Position numbers and translations under genes: made by a program. From Nonomuraea guangzhouensis (GTDB lineage: Bacteria > Actinomycetota > Actinomycetes > Streptosporangiales > Streptosporangiaceae), in contig NZ_JAHKRM010000008.1 of assembly GCF_019396345.1 (NCBI RefSeq), forward strand, positions 1 through 64,000: DNA of 64,000 nucleotides, in the 5' to 3' direction. Under the pieces are notes generated by a model. That model searched no databases. It was not told the DNA's origin and saw only the letters and a program-made list of their open reading frames with translations. Every line of letters begins with the position of its first letter. The stretch's first letter is position 1. This document shows, piece after piece, positions 16,740 to 24,725 of the stretch.

Positions 16740-16855
16740 CGCGACGCCGACAAGCTCGAATGTCTCCTTCAAGCCGTTGAGTATCGCGAGCAGGGGTGCC
16801 AGAGCGTGCAGCCGTGGATCGACAGCTCTCTCGCCGCGCTCAAGACCGCGGCCGG
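16740..16855 (+). pseudogene. 116-bp fragment of the HD phosphohydrolase gene
   Basis: The stretch is about 88 percent identical to 10241-10356 of the HD-domain gene and in the same orientation. It translates to RDADKLECLLQAVEYREQG and SVQPWIDSSLAALKTA, matching the intact protein with one residue change; most base changes are synonymous, so the ancestor evolved as a coding gene before losing its ends. The N-terminal part, including the HD motif, is absent, and the fragment abuts the upstream region of the AAA gene. Confidence 0.85.
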
Positions 16856-16896
16856 TTCCCAGTGTCAGCAACCCGATCCCTATGGTGATCGATTGG

Positions 16897-16914
16897 TCAG
16901 AACTGCAGTTCTGA
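16897..16914. promoter_or_regulatory. Perfect 18-bp palindrome
   Basis: TCAGAACTG-CAGTTCTGA is a perfect 18-base palindrome in the spacer between the ATPase pair and the methyltransferase gene. It has the size of a dimeric repressor site, but no regulator gene is adjacent and the nearest start codon is not close, so the role is open. Confidence 0.4.
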
Positions 16915-16941
16915 GCGATACCACTCGTCCAGATGAGCTGC

Positions 16942-17778
16942 TCACCTGGACTGTCCATGCTGGTCGGCGAAGCTCAGCAGAGTGACCGACGGGCGCAGAT
17001 CGCGCGGGCCGGGCAGGGCCGCGATCTTCCGGAGCGTTCTCGATCGCCAAGCCTTGCGGCCGGGCGGCGGCTGCAGTTCTTCGGCGGTGGCCACGCCCGG
17101 GATCTGCGTGGGCAGGCGGGCGGCCTCGGACACCGACAGGCTGAAGGGCATGGGCGGCGCGGTGTACCGGGCCGACATGCGGTAGCCCTTCAGCGTCCGG
17201 TTTCGGAACAAGGCGGGTATCGAGTCGAAGAACAGCCGCCCGCCGGGGAACCGCGCGGCACAATCGGCGATGAGGGACATCACCTGGTCGCGTTCGAAGT
17301 ACATGAACAGTCCCTCGGCGGAGATGAACACGCCACGAGCCGGATCGGGGACGTTCATCCACGTGCGGTCCAGCGCCGAGGCCGGGATCGCGGTCATGCG
17401 CGGCTCCTGCGGGAGCAGGCGGGTGCGCAGGTCGATGACGGGTGGCAGATCCACGGACAGCCAGTCGATGCCGGGCCGCCCCAGGCGCCAGTAGGTGGTC
17501 TGCAGGCCCTCGCCGAGGGCGACCACCGTGGCGGCGGGATGCCGGTCCAGGTAGTCGCGGATGGCGAGGTCCAGGGTGAGGGCGCGCAGCGGATGGGTCT
17601 GGCTGGGCTTGCCGAACCGCTCGTAGTCGTAGTCGATCCTGCGGCAAAGGCGTTCGGCCAGCGGGTCGTGGAACGCCGAGCCGGGGTGCATCGACTCCTC
17701 GGCGCGGTTGCGGAGCGTCCACAGGCAGGTGGCCGCCACACCGTCCAGGGCCGCACCGTCGATCTTGTCATCGGTCAT
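16942..17778 (-). CDS. SAM-dependent methyltransferase, LCM family
   Basis: The 278-residue product shares the LCM-family plan with the gene at 406-1215: VVALGEGLQTTYWRL (SAM loop, with E in place of the usual C/D pattern), VDLPPVIDLRTRLLP, FISAEGLFMYF and GGRLFFDSIPA. The GxGxQT variant with DRPGIDWLSVDL is typical of a subgroup of actinomycete O-methyltransferases with unknown small-molecule substrates. ATG 17778 is preferred because GGGAG lies six bases upstream; the open frame continues to 17919. It is followed by the 18-bp palindrome region, and preceded by lgt in the same direction. Confidence 0.83.
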   Translation of the reverse strand: MTDDKIDGAALDGVAATCLWTLRNRAEESMHPGSAFHDPLAERLCRRIDYDYERFGKPSQTHPLRALTLDLAIRDYLDRHPAATVVALGEGLQTTYWRLGRPGIDWLSVDLPPVIDLRTRLLPQEPRMTAIPASALDRTWMNVPDPARGVFISAEGLFMYFERDQVMSLIADCAARFPGGRLFFDSIPALFRNRTLKGYRMSARYTAPPMPFSLSVSEAARLPTQIPGVATAEELQPPPGRKAWRSRTLRKIAALPGPRDLRPSVTLLSFADQHGQSR

Positions 17779-17949
17779 GCCCACTCCCAGGGGCTCGCGT
17801 CCCACGTGCGGCTCCCGGTCAGGGGACCGCGGATCGGGGTCGTCCAGCTGGTCGTCGAACGTCGGCGGAATAGTCACAAGCTCACTGTCGCCGTCCATGG
17901 GCGCTGGTGGCTTGCACAAATGTTCCGACCAGCCGGGCCCTTCGTCCCG

Positions 17950-18780
17950 TCACGCGGGTCCATCAGGAAGCCCGTCGCCTGGTCGATCCGCTGGAGCGGC
18001 CTTTCGGGTGGCGGTGAGGTATATGACGGCAGCCGTGAAGCAGAGCAGCGCGGTCCAGTCGTTGAGGCGCAGACCGAGGATGTGGGGAGCGGGGTCGATG
18101 CGGAGCCACTCGATCCAGGCGCGACCGGTCGTGTAGGCGGCGGCGTAGAGCGCGAATGTCCGGCCACGGTCGAGCCGGAACCGCCGTTCGGCCCAGACGA
18201 CGAACCCCGCCACGCCCAGGTCCCACAGCGACTCGTAGAGGAAAGTCGGATGGTAGGTCGCGGTGGATTCCATACCGGGTGGCCGATGGGCTGGGTCGAT
18301 CTCCAGCGCCCAGGGCAGGGTGGTCGGCCTGCCGTACAACTCCTGATTGAACCAGTTGCCCCAGCGGGCGATCGCCTGCCCGAGCGCGATCCCGGGCGCG
18401 ACGGCGTCGGCGAAGTCGCGCAGCGCGATGCCGCGCCGGCGGCAGGCCAGCCACGCGCCCAGCGCGCCGCCCGCGACAGCGCCCCAGATGCTGATCCCGC
18501 CCTCCCAGATCGCGAACGCGCGCAGCGGTTCGCTGCCGGGTCCGAAGTACTGCTGCCAGTCGGTGGCCACGTGGTACAGCCGGGCACCGACCAGGCCGAA
18601 CGGCACGGCCCAGGTGGCGATGTCCCCGACCACGCCAGGCTCGCCGCCGCGAGCGACCCAGCGGCGCCGGGTCACCCGGATGCCGACGAGGACGGCGAGC
18701 AGCATCAGCAGGGCGTAGGCGCGGATCGGGAGCGGGCCGAGGTGCCAGACGGCTTGGGTCGGGCTGGGGATGGCGGTCAC
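17950..18780 (-). CDS. lgt: Prolipoprotein diacylglyceryl transferase
   Basis: The 276-residue membrane enzyme transfers diacylglycerol from phosphatidylglycerol to the lipobox cysteine of pre-lipoproteins. It shows seven membrane segments and the Lgt signature: GLVGARLYHVATDW (near residue 63), EGGISIWGAVAGG, and GNWFNQELYGRPTTLPW with the conserved Arg and Asn residues, then HPTFLYESLWDLG. Length is normal. In an accessory setting it may be a second copy beside a housekeeping lgt elsewhere, as many actinomycetes carry more than one; that cannot be seen here. Confidence 0.93.
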   Translation of the reverse strand: MTAIPSPTQAVWHLGPLPIRAYALLMLLAVLVGIRVTRRRWVARGGEPGVVGDIATWAVPFGLVGARLYHVATDWQQYFGPGSEPLRAFAIWEGGISIWGAVAGGALGAWLACRRRGIALRDFADAVAPGIALGQAIARWGNWFNQELYGRPTTLPWALEIDPAHRPPGMESTATYHPTFLYESLWDLGVAGFVVWAERRFRLDRGRTFALYAAAYTTGRAWIEWLRIDPAPHILGLRLNDWTALLCFTAAVIYLTATRKAAPADRPGDGLPDGPA

Positions 18781-18892
18781 GCCGTCGAGTCTGGTTCCGG
18801 TACGGCGGCGCCCGCATCGAGCGGAATGCCGATTACGTGATCAGTCGACTGGTTGATGCCGAACGGACGGGTGGTTGATTATCGTCGGCGGT

Positions 18893-20032
18893 GTGGAGTC
18901 CTGGGAGCGGTCGCGGCGCCGGTGGCAGCACGCCTTCTTCGCCTCATGGCTGGTGCTGACCTCGGCCGGACCCGTGATGGAGGTGAGCCAGGTACTCCCG
19001 GTGGTGCTGGTGGCCGGGCTGGCCGCCTGGTATGCGGTGTGGTTCGTGCTGCGTACGCCTCCCGCGGGTGAGGTGCCCCTGCCGTACGTGGTCGGCGGCG
19101 GGTTGCTCTGGCTGGGGCTGATCGCGATCGACTCGTCCTTCATGGTGGTCTGCCTGAGCGTGCTGGTGCCGTACTGCATGGACGCCTTGCGCGTCGGGCT
19201 GGTCGCGGTGCTGTCGTGCGCCGGAGGCTGGTTGTGGCACAGCTACCACGAAGGCGGGTCGATCACCTGGACCGAGATCGCCATCACCGCGCTGATCGCG
19301 ATCAGCGCGGCCGCCTCGGTCGGGTACTTCTATTCGGTGGCTCGGCAGAGCGCCGAGCGCAAGGAGCTGATCGACCAGTTGCAGGCCGCCCAGGAGGCGC
19401 GGGCGGTGGCCGAACGGCAGGCGGGCGTGGCGGCCGAACGGCAGCGGCTGGCCCGCGACATCCATGACAGCCTGACCCAGGGATTCGCCAGCGTGGCGAT
19501 GTTGCTGGAGGCGGCCCAGGCGACCCTGCCGGACAACAAGCACCTGACCCAGGCGCTGCAGGCGGCCCGGGAGAATCTCGCCGAAAGCCGCCGGGTGGTG
19601 CGAGCGCTGCGACCCGGCCAGCTCGACGAGTGCGGCCTGCCGGAGGCCCTGCGGCGGCTGTCCGGCCGGCTGTCGGATGAGACCGGCATCGACGCGCACA
19701 CCGTGATCACCGGCAAGTTCCGGCCGCTCGAAGCCGAGGCGCAGGCAGAGCTGCTGCGCGTGGCGCAGGAGGCGGTCGCGAACGTTCGCCGCCATGCACG
19801 CGCCGAGCAGGTCACGCTGACCCTGTCATACATGGAGGATCTGGTCGTGCTCGATGTCCACGACGATGGCGACGGTTTCGATCCCGGGCGGGCCGCCTCC
19901 GGACACGGCCTTTCGATCATGCGGGAGAGGATGGAGCAGCTCGGCGGCACGCTGCTCGTGGAGAGTGCCCCGGGTGCGGGCGCCACAGTGGTGGCCAGCC
20001 TCCCGGCGGTGGCTTTGAGCGGGGCGCGATGA
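18893..20032 (+). CDS. Sensor histidine kinase, NarL/DesK type
   Basis: N-terminal membrane region of about five helices (residues 10-150: FASWLVLTSAGPVMEV, VLPVVLVAGLAAWYAVWFVL and others) is followed by a coiled segment rich in Glu/Arg/Ala, the HisKA_3 dimerisation box RLARDIHDSLTQGF with the phosphoryl-accepting histidine, and a HATPase_c domain (QEAVANVRRHARA N-box, VHDDGDGFDP G1-box, GHGLSIMRERMEQLGG G2-box). I take GTG 18893 as start; TTG 18875 is the other option. The stop overlaps the start of the response regulator (ATGA), so the pair is one two-component system. Signal unknown. Confidence 0.9.
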   Translation: MESWERSRRRWQHAFFASWLVLTSAGPVMEVSQVLPVVLVAGLAAWYAVWFVLRTPPAGEVPLPYVVGGGLLWLGLIAIDSSFMVVCLSVLVPYCMDALRVGLVAVLSCAGGWLWHSYHEGGSITWTEIAITALIAISAAASVGYFYSVARQSAERKELIDQLQAAQEARAVAERQAGVAAERQRLARDIHDSLTQGFASVAMLLEAAQATLPDNKHLTQALQAARENLAESRRVVRALRPGQLDECGLPEALRRLSGRLSDETGIDAHTVITGKFRPLEAEAQAELLRVAQEAVANVRRHARAEQVTLTLSYMEDLVVLDVHDDGDGFDPGRAASGHGLSIMRERMEQLGGTLLVESAPGAGATVVASLPAVALSGAR

Positions 20033-20661
20033 CCGTCCGGGTGCTGATCGTCGACGACCACCCGGTGGTCCGCGACGGCATACGGGCGATGCTCGGCACC
20101 CAGGGCGACCTGGAGGTGGTCGGCGAAGCGGTCTCCGGCGCGGACGCGGTACGGCTGGCGCGCGACCTGCGGCCCGACGTCACCCTGATGGACCTGCAGC
20201 TGCCCGAGATCGACGGCGCGACGGCGATCAGCCGGATCCGCGAACACGACCCGGACGCCAAGGTGATCGTCTTGACCACCTACGACACCGACGGCGACAT
20301 CTCACGCGCCATCGACGCCGGAGCCATCGGCTACATGCTCAAGGACACCGGCCGTGAGCAGCTGTTCGACGCGATCCGGGCGGCGGCGCGAGGGGGGAGC
20401 GCCCTGTCGCCGGCGATCGCGACCCGAGTGTTGTCATGGGCGCGTGCCGATGCTCCCGACGCTCTCAGCGGCCGGGAGGTCGAGGTCCTCGGCGCGGTCG
20501 CGCAGGGGATGAGCAACAAGGCCATCGCCGCCCACCTGTGCATCAGCCAGGCCACGGTCAAGACCCACCTGCTGCACATCTTCGCCAAGCTTGGCGTGGA
20601 CGACCGCACCGCCGCGGTGACGGTCGCCGCTTCCCGCGGCATCATCCGGCTGGGCGGTTAG
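20029..20661 (+). CDS. Response regulator, NarL/LuxR family
   Basis: The 210-residue protein has a receiver domain with acidic pair DD (residues 9-10), phospho-acceptor Asp55 in VTLMDLQLPE, the switch Thr in VIVLTTYDTD and Lys in YMLKDTG, followed by a LuxR-type helix-turn-helix (LSGREVEVLGAVAQG, NKAIAAHLCISQATVKTHL, IFAKLGVDDRTAAV). It is the cognate partner of the upstream kinase by 4-base overlap. Targets are unknown; the convergent XRE gene downstream is read from the other strand. Confidence 0.94.
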   Translation: MTVRVLIVDDHPVVRDGIRAMLGTQGDLEVVGEAVSGADAVRLARDLRPDVTLMDLQLPEIDGATAISRIREHDPDAKVIVLTTYDTDGDISRAIDAGAIGYMLKDTGREQLFDAIRAAARGGSALSPAIATRVLSWARADAPDALSGREVEVLGAVAQGMSNKAIAAHLCISQATVKTHLLHIFAKLGVDDRTAAVTVAASRGIIRLGG

Positions 20662-20690
20662 CTGCCTGAGATCAGCGATGAGCCGCGGGG

Positions 20691-20960
20691 CTACGAGACG
20701 GCTTCCAGCGGTAGGTCGTTGCCGCGCCAGATGGCCGCCAGCTCCTGAACCGGCACGTTGAGTGCCTCGCCGAGGCAGACGATCGTGCCGAATCCAGGGG
20801 ACGGCAGTCGTCCGGTCTCGATCTTGCGCAGGGTTTCCGGCGAGATGCCGGCCGCGTGCGCGACCTCCGCGAGCTCGCGCCCGGCTCGCGCGCGGCGCAG
20901 CAGGGCACCGAGACGTCTGCCGGCTTCGATCTGCTCGGGCGTGAGCGGTTGACGGACCAT
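20691..20960 (-). CDS. XRE-family helix-turn-helix regulator
   Basis: An 89-residue regulator with a single helix-turn-helix domain: RLGALLRRARAGRELAEVAHAAGISPETLRKIETGRLPSP, a variant in which the second helix reads LAEVAHAAGIS. It starts at ATG 20960 (MVRQPLTPEQ); an in-frame upstream start would include a region resembling the promoter. It is divergent from the methionine aminopeptidase gene, with a large inverted repeat between them at 21000-21033, so it most likely regulates itself and that gene. Confidence 0.85.
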   Translation of the reverse strand: MVRQPLTPEQIEAGRRLGALLRRARAGRELAEVAHAAGISPETLRKIETGRLPSPGFGTIVCLGEALNVPVQELAAIWRGNDLPLEAVS

Positions 20961-20999
20961 GGCCTCAGGATATGACTGGTATTTATATACTGGCAAGCG

Positions 21000-21033
21000 C
21001 TAGAGTATCGGTATAAAAATACCAATACTCTAG
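21000..21033. promoter_or_regulatory. 34-bp inverted-repeat operator between XRE and aminopeptidase genes
   Basis: CTAGAGTAT at 21000-21008 pairs with ATACTCTAG at 21025-21033 (9 bp, perfect), and inner GGTAT/ATACC pair again after one mismatch. The whole stretch is unusually A/T-rich and includes TATAAAAATA. It overlaps the presumed promoter of the aminopeptidase, whose start is 16 bases further on. Binding by the divergent XRE regulator is inference. Confidence 0.65.
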
Positions 21034-21048
21034 GTGTGTGAGGTACTC

Positions 21049-21876
21049 GTGATCGAACTGAAGTCGCCTGCGGAGATCCAACGCATGCACGTGACCGGCC
21101 GTTTCGTCGCCGAGGTGCTCTCCGAGGTCGGTCGGATCGCCGACGTGGGCGTCAACCTCCTGAACCTGGAGCGCCATGTTCGCGGCATGATCGAACGGCG
21201 CGGAGCGGAGTCGTGCTACTGGGACTACGCGCCGTCCTTCGGCCGGGGCCCTTTCCGCAACGTCATCTGCCTGTCGGTCAACGACGCCGTCCTGCACGGC
21301 TTGCCGCATGACTACACGCTGCGCGATGGGGATGTGCTCAGCGCGGACATCGCGGTCAGCATCGACGGCTGGGTGGCCGACTCGGCGCGTACGGTCGTCG
21401 TCGGGACCGCCGCCGAGGAGGACCTGCGGATCATCCGCGCCACCGAGGAAGCGTTGGAGGCGGCCATCGAGGTGGCGCGTCCGGGCAATCGCGTGGGTGA
21501 CATCTCTGCGGCGATCTGGGCGGTGGCCCGCGACTACGGTTATCCGGTCAACGACGAATTCGGTGGCCATGGCATCGGCCGCACCATGCACGAGGCGCCC
21601 CACGTGTCGAACAGGGGGCGGGCAGGGCGCGGCCTCACGCTCCGGCCGGGCCTGACCCTCGCGCTCGAACCCTGGTTCGCCCGTACGACCGACCGGATCG
21701 TCTATGACGCCGACGGCTGGACCATTCGGTCGGCGGACGGCTCGCGCACGGCCCACTCCGAGCACACGGTGGCCATCACCGAGGACGCCCCCTTGGTGCT
21801 CACCCGGCGTGAACCGGAGAACCCGGCGATGCGGGCTGATTCCGCGAGGGCGGACGGCACCCTGAGCTCAGGGTGA
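21049..21876 (+). CDS. map: Type I methionine aminopeptidase
   Basis: The 275-residue enzyme removes N-terminal methionine from new proteins. All five metal ligands and the catalytic histidine are visible: Asp in LSADIAVSIDGW and DSARTVV, His in GGHGIGRTMHEAPH, Glu in LTLALEPWF and Glu in SEHTVAIT; LHGLPHD contributes the substrate histidine. I start at GTG 21049 (VIELKSPAEI), with GAGG upstream, rather than GTG 21034. Its control by a dedicated XRE regulator and its accessory location suggest a second, conditionally expressed copy. The C-terminus carries about 25 extra residues. Confidence 0.9.
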   Translation: MIELKSPAEIQRMHVTGRFVAEVLSEVGRIADVGVNLLNLERHVRGMIERRGAESCYWDYAPSFGRGPFRNVICLSVNDAVLHGLPHDYTLRDGDVLSADIAVSIDGWVADSARTVVVGTAAEEDLRIIRATEEALEAAIEVARPGNRVGDISAAIWAVARDYGYPVNDEFGGHGIGRTMHEAPHVSNRGRAGRGLTLRPGLTLALEPWFARTTDRIVYDADGWTIRSADGSRTAHSEHTVAITEDAPLVLTRREPENPAMRADSARADGTLSSG

Positions 21877-22418
21877 TGCCGTGAGAAAAGCTCGGACAAC
21901 CTCACCGAACCCGGCCGGCTGGACGGTGTGCACCCGGTGCCCCACAGGGATGGTGGCCAGGCGTCCAGCGGGGAACCGGGCGGCCATGTCCGCGATCTTG
22001 TCCTGAGGCAGATGGCTGTCCATCCCGCCGGCGATGACGAGAGTGGGCGCGTCGACCTGCGGGATCTCGGCCCACCAGGCCGGATCGGGTGCGTTCAACT
22101 GCTCCACGATCGCCGGACGCGCCACCCAGTCGAAGGCCACCGGCCCGTCCGGACGCTGCGGCGTCGCGAGGCCGAGCGGAAATGGTGGCGGAGCCTCTTC
22201 GAGGACCAATCGCTCCACCCGGCCGGGATCCGGCCATGACCTCGAAGGTCAGGCGCGTACAGATGCCACAGATCCGCGAGGTCGCCGGCTGTCTCGTCCC
22301 ACGTCGACCCGTCCGAGCCGAGACCATGCAACAGGATGATCGGCTGGGCGCTCGGATCCCCCCAGGTGCGGTAGGCAAGTCGCACACCACCGACATCGAT
22401 CAAGCATTGATCATCCAC
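21868..22418 (-). pseudogene. Alpha/beta-hydrolase, broken by deletion and frameshift
   Basis: The N-terminal part (from 22418) reads VRLAYRTWGDPS, IILLHGLGSDGSTWDE and LYAPDLRGHG, a normal alpha/beta-hydrolase start with the oxyanion HGLG. At about 22219-22235 the frame breaks; the other frame continues VERLVLEEAPPPFPLGL, TLVIAGGMDSHLP and VGHRVHTVQPAGF, the normal C-terminal half with the acid and histidine. Roughly 50 residues between these parts are missing, including the nucleophile elbow GxSxG. The gene therefore cannot encode an active enzyme. Its 3' end overlaps the aminopeptidase stop by 9 bases. Confidence 0.85.
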
Positions 22419-22464
22419 GTCATCGAAAGTAGCAGCGATCCGGAGAATCGAAGGTCCGTCGTGG

Positions 22465-23670
22465 CTACTCCCAGGTGACGGGCAGTTCGTGGACGCCGTA
22501 GATGCTCATGTCGTTACGGAACCGGATCTCCTCCACCGGCACGGCGAGCCGCAGGTTCGGCACGCGGCGCAGCAGCGTGGGCAGCGCGATCTCCAGTTCG
22601 GCGCGGGCGAGTGTCTGGCCGAGGCACTGGTGGACGCCGTAGCCGAAGGCCATGTGCCCGCGCGCGTTGCGGTCGATGTCGAGGGTGCCCGGGTCGTCGA
22701 GGAAGGCCGGGTCGTGGTTGGCGGCGGGCAGGTTCATGATCAGCCCTTCGCCCGCGCGGACGAGTGTGCCGCCGATCTCGATGTCCTCTTTGGCCACTCG
22801 GGCGACGAGGCTGTGCACGATGGTCAGGTACCGCAGCAGTTCCTCGACCGCGCCCGCGACCACCTTGGGGTCGTCGGTGTCGCGGAGGCGGGCCAGGGTT
22901 TCGGGGTTCTCCAGCAGGGCCAGGGTGCCGAGGCCGATCATGTTGGCGGTGGTCTCGTGGCCGGCGCTGAGCAGGATGAAACTGTTCATCGCGATGGTCT
23001 CGCGGGTCAGCTCGCCGCTCGGGAGGTACTCCTGGATGAGGCGGCTGATCAGGTCGTCGTCCGGCTCGGCTTGCTTGCGGGCCACGAGCTCGTACAGGTA
23101 GCCGAAGATCTTCCCGTTGGCCTGCTGCTTCTCCTCCTCGGTGGCGACCCGGCTCATCAGGACGCCGGTGATCTCCTGGAAGAAGTCGTGATCGGCGTAC
23201 GGCACGCCGAGCAGCCGGGAGATCACCAGGGACGGGATCGGTAGCGCGTACGCCTGGACCAGGTCCGCGGTGCTGCCGCCGGCGACCATCGCATCGATGA
23301 ACTCGTTCGCCATCTTCTCGATCTCGGGCCGCAGCGCGTTGACCCGCTTGACCGTGAAGTCCTTGGTCAGCATCCGCCGCAACACGGCGTGCTCCGGGTC
23401 GTCCATGCGGGGAAAGATCTTGGGCATGGCGTCGCCGTGGTGTTCCGCATCGGCCTGCTGCGCGGCGACCTCCGCGCTGATCCGCGGGTCGGTCATCGCC
23501 ACCTTGATGTCCTCGTACCGGCTCACCGCCCAGACGGAGTGGCCTTGCCAGTTCACCCGCCGCAGACCGCCCGTCGCACGCCACTGCGTGTACTCGGGGG
23601 CGGGGTCGAAGGGGCAGCGAGGGTCCCGGTCGCCCGGGAAGACCGGGAGTTCGGTGTCGGGGGTGGTCAT
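22465..23670 (-). CDS. Cytochrome P450 (CYP105-like)
   Basis: The 401-residue monooxygenase has the I-helix oxygen-binding motif LLSAGHETTANM, the K-helix ExxR in EELLRYL and the heme loop FGYGVHQCLGQTLARAELE with the proximal cysteine near residue 350. The start DRDPRCPFDPAPEY is typical of bacterial class I P450s that hydroxylate hydrophobic small molecules or xenobiotics. The ferredoxin gene lies 18 bases upstream in the same operon and would donate electrons; a reductase is not present here. A TetR gene is divergent. Substrate unknown; N-terminal metal or membrane segments are absent, so it is cytoplasmic. Confidence 0.95.
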   Translation of the reverse strand: MTTPDTELPVFPGDRDPRCPFDPAPEYTQWRATGGLRRVNWQGHSVWAVSRYEDIKVAMTDPRISAEVAAQQADAEHHGDAMPKIFPRMDDPEHAVLRRMLTKDFTVKRVNALRPEIEKMANEFIDAMVAGGSTADLVQAYALPIPSLVISRLLGVPYADHDFFQEITGVLMSRVATEEEKQQANGKIFGYLYELVARKQAEPDDDLISRLIQEYLPSGELTRETIAMNSFILLSAGHETTANMIGLGTLALLENPETLARLRDTDDPKVVAGAVEELLRYLTIVHSLVARVAKEDIEIGGTLVRAGEGLIMNLPAANHDPAFLDDPGTLDIDRNARGHMAFGYGVHQCLGQTLARAELEIALPTLLRRVPNLRLAVPVEEIRFRNDMSIYGVHELPVTWE

Positions 23671-23688
23671 GGAAATCCTCCTCGAGAG

Positions 23689-23931
23689 TTAGGCGGTGGC
23701 CACGTCGCCGGCCCCGTACGGGTGAGTGGTAGTCGCGGACTCGGCCAGGTGAATGGCCGCGGCGGGGCAGACCATGGCCGCCTCGCGGACGGTGTCGTGG
23801 TGCTCCGGTGCGGGTGTCTCGTCGAGGAGGACCACGGCGCCGTCCTCCTCGCGCTGATCGAAGACCTCTGGCGCGAGCAGTACGCACTGGCCTGCGGCAA
23901 CGCACTTGTCGGTTTCGACGCTGACCTTCAT
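23689..23931 (-). CDS. 3Fe-4S ferredoxin for the P450
   Basis: An 80-residue ferredoxin with DKCVAAGQCVLLAPEVF (C-x5-C) and AAMVCPAAAI (CP), the three-cysteine pattern of the [3Fe-4S] ferredoxins that accompany actinomycete P450s. The start is ATG 23931 (MKVSVETDKC), with GGAGATC upstream. It is first in the ferredoxin-P450 operon, divergent from the TetR gene, and transcribed from the operator-bearing region at 23956-24015. Confidence 0.93.
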   Translation of the reverse strand: MKVSVETDKCVAAGQCVLLAPEVFDQREEDGAVVLLDETPAPEHHDTVREAAMVCPAAAIHLAESATTTHPYGAGDVATA

Positions 23932-23955
23932 CGGATCTCCTCGGACAACAAGATC

Positions 23956-24015
23956 TTGCATGCTGCTGCAAATTCCCTTGAGGCGGAAGCTAGCACAACT
24001 TGCACACGACTGCAG
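23956..24015. promoter_or_regulatory. Twin TetR operators TTGCA-N6-TGCAA
   Basis: Two copies of the same dyad lie in the intergenic region: TTGCA-N6-TGCAA at 23956-23971 and TTGCA-N6-TGCAG at 24000-24015, spaced 44 bases centre to centre (about four helical turns). One lies next to the ferredoxin start and the other just before the TetR start, as expected for a TetR protein repressing both directions. Confidence 0.65.
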
Positions 24016-24032
24016 GTTGCTAATCTGTAGTG

Positions 24033-24662
24033 ATGGTCACCGACACCGAGCGCCGCTTGCGCGCTGATGCGGCGCGCAACGCCGAGCGCATCCTGCGCAC
24101 CGCACGCGCGGCCTTCGCCGACCTCGGCCCGGACGTGCCGCTCGAGGAGATCGCCCGCCGCGCCGACGTGCGCATCAGGACGCTGTACAACCATTTCCCC
24201 AGCAAGGCGGATCTGGTCCGGGCCGCCCTCGACCAGAGCATCGCGGAGGATCTCGCACCTGCCACCGAACGGGCAATCGCCGACGACGACCCGCTGAACG
24301 GGCTTCTCGGCCTGATCGAAGCCGCGATGGGCCTGGCGGCACGCGAGCTGAACACCCTGGCCGCCGCGCGCAACGCCGGCACCCTGACCGCGGAGGTCTA
24401 CACCCCGTTCTACGAGTCGCTGACCCTGCTCGCCCGGCGCGCACAGGACGCCGGCCTGCTCCGGGCGGACCTCGCCCCCGAGGACCTGCCCAGGATCATG
24501 GCCATGCTGACCAGCACGCTGTGGACCATGGACCCTGGCACCGACGGCTGGCGCCGCTACCTGGCGCTCATGTTCGAGGGTCTGACGCCGGCCGCGGCCA
24601 ACCCCCTGCCTTCACCGGTCACTCTGCTGAAGGGCCAACGGCCGGGCGACTGGTCACTCTGA
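24033..24662 (+). CDS. TetR-family regulator of the P450 operon
   Basis: The 209-residue protein has an N-terminal TetR helix-turn-helix (ERILRTARAAFADLG, PLEEIARRADVRIRTLYNHFPSKADLVRAAL) and an all-helical ligand domain with LARRAQDAGLLRADL near the end. ATG 24033 directly follows GTG 24030 in the same frame; I prefer the ATG. It is divergent from the ferredoxin-P450 operon, and two matching dyads sit between them, so it presumably represses the P450 until an inducing compound binds. Confidence 0.9.
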   Translation: MVTDTERRLRADAARNAERILRTARAAFADLGPDVPLEEIARRADVRIRTLYNHFPSKADLVRAALDQSIAEDLAPATERAIADDDPLNGLLGLIEAAMGLAARELNTLAAARNAGTLTAEVYTPFYESLTLLARRAQDAGLLRADLAPEDLPRIMAMLTSTLWTMDPGTDGWRRYLALMFEGLTPAAANPLPSPVTLLKGQRPGDWSL

Positions 24663-24687
24663 TCCCACGAAGTCTCGCCGAAACTAC

Positions 24688-24718
24688 TTGACGCGCAATA
24701 GCAAGTACTTGCTATGGT
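24688..24718 (+). promoter_or_regulatory. Promoter with 16-bp palindrome over the -10 box
   Basis: TTGACG at 24688 can be a -35 box and TGCTAT at 24710-24715 the -10 box, 16 bases apart. The perfect palindrome TAGCAAGT-ACTTGCTA spans 24699-24714, overlapping the -10. The GTG at 24726 is about where transcription would start, so the message may be leaderless. The palindrome looks like an autoregulatory operator; that is inference. Confidence 0.5.
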
Positions 24719-24725
24719 CTGTCAA

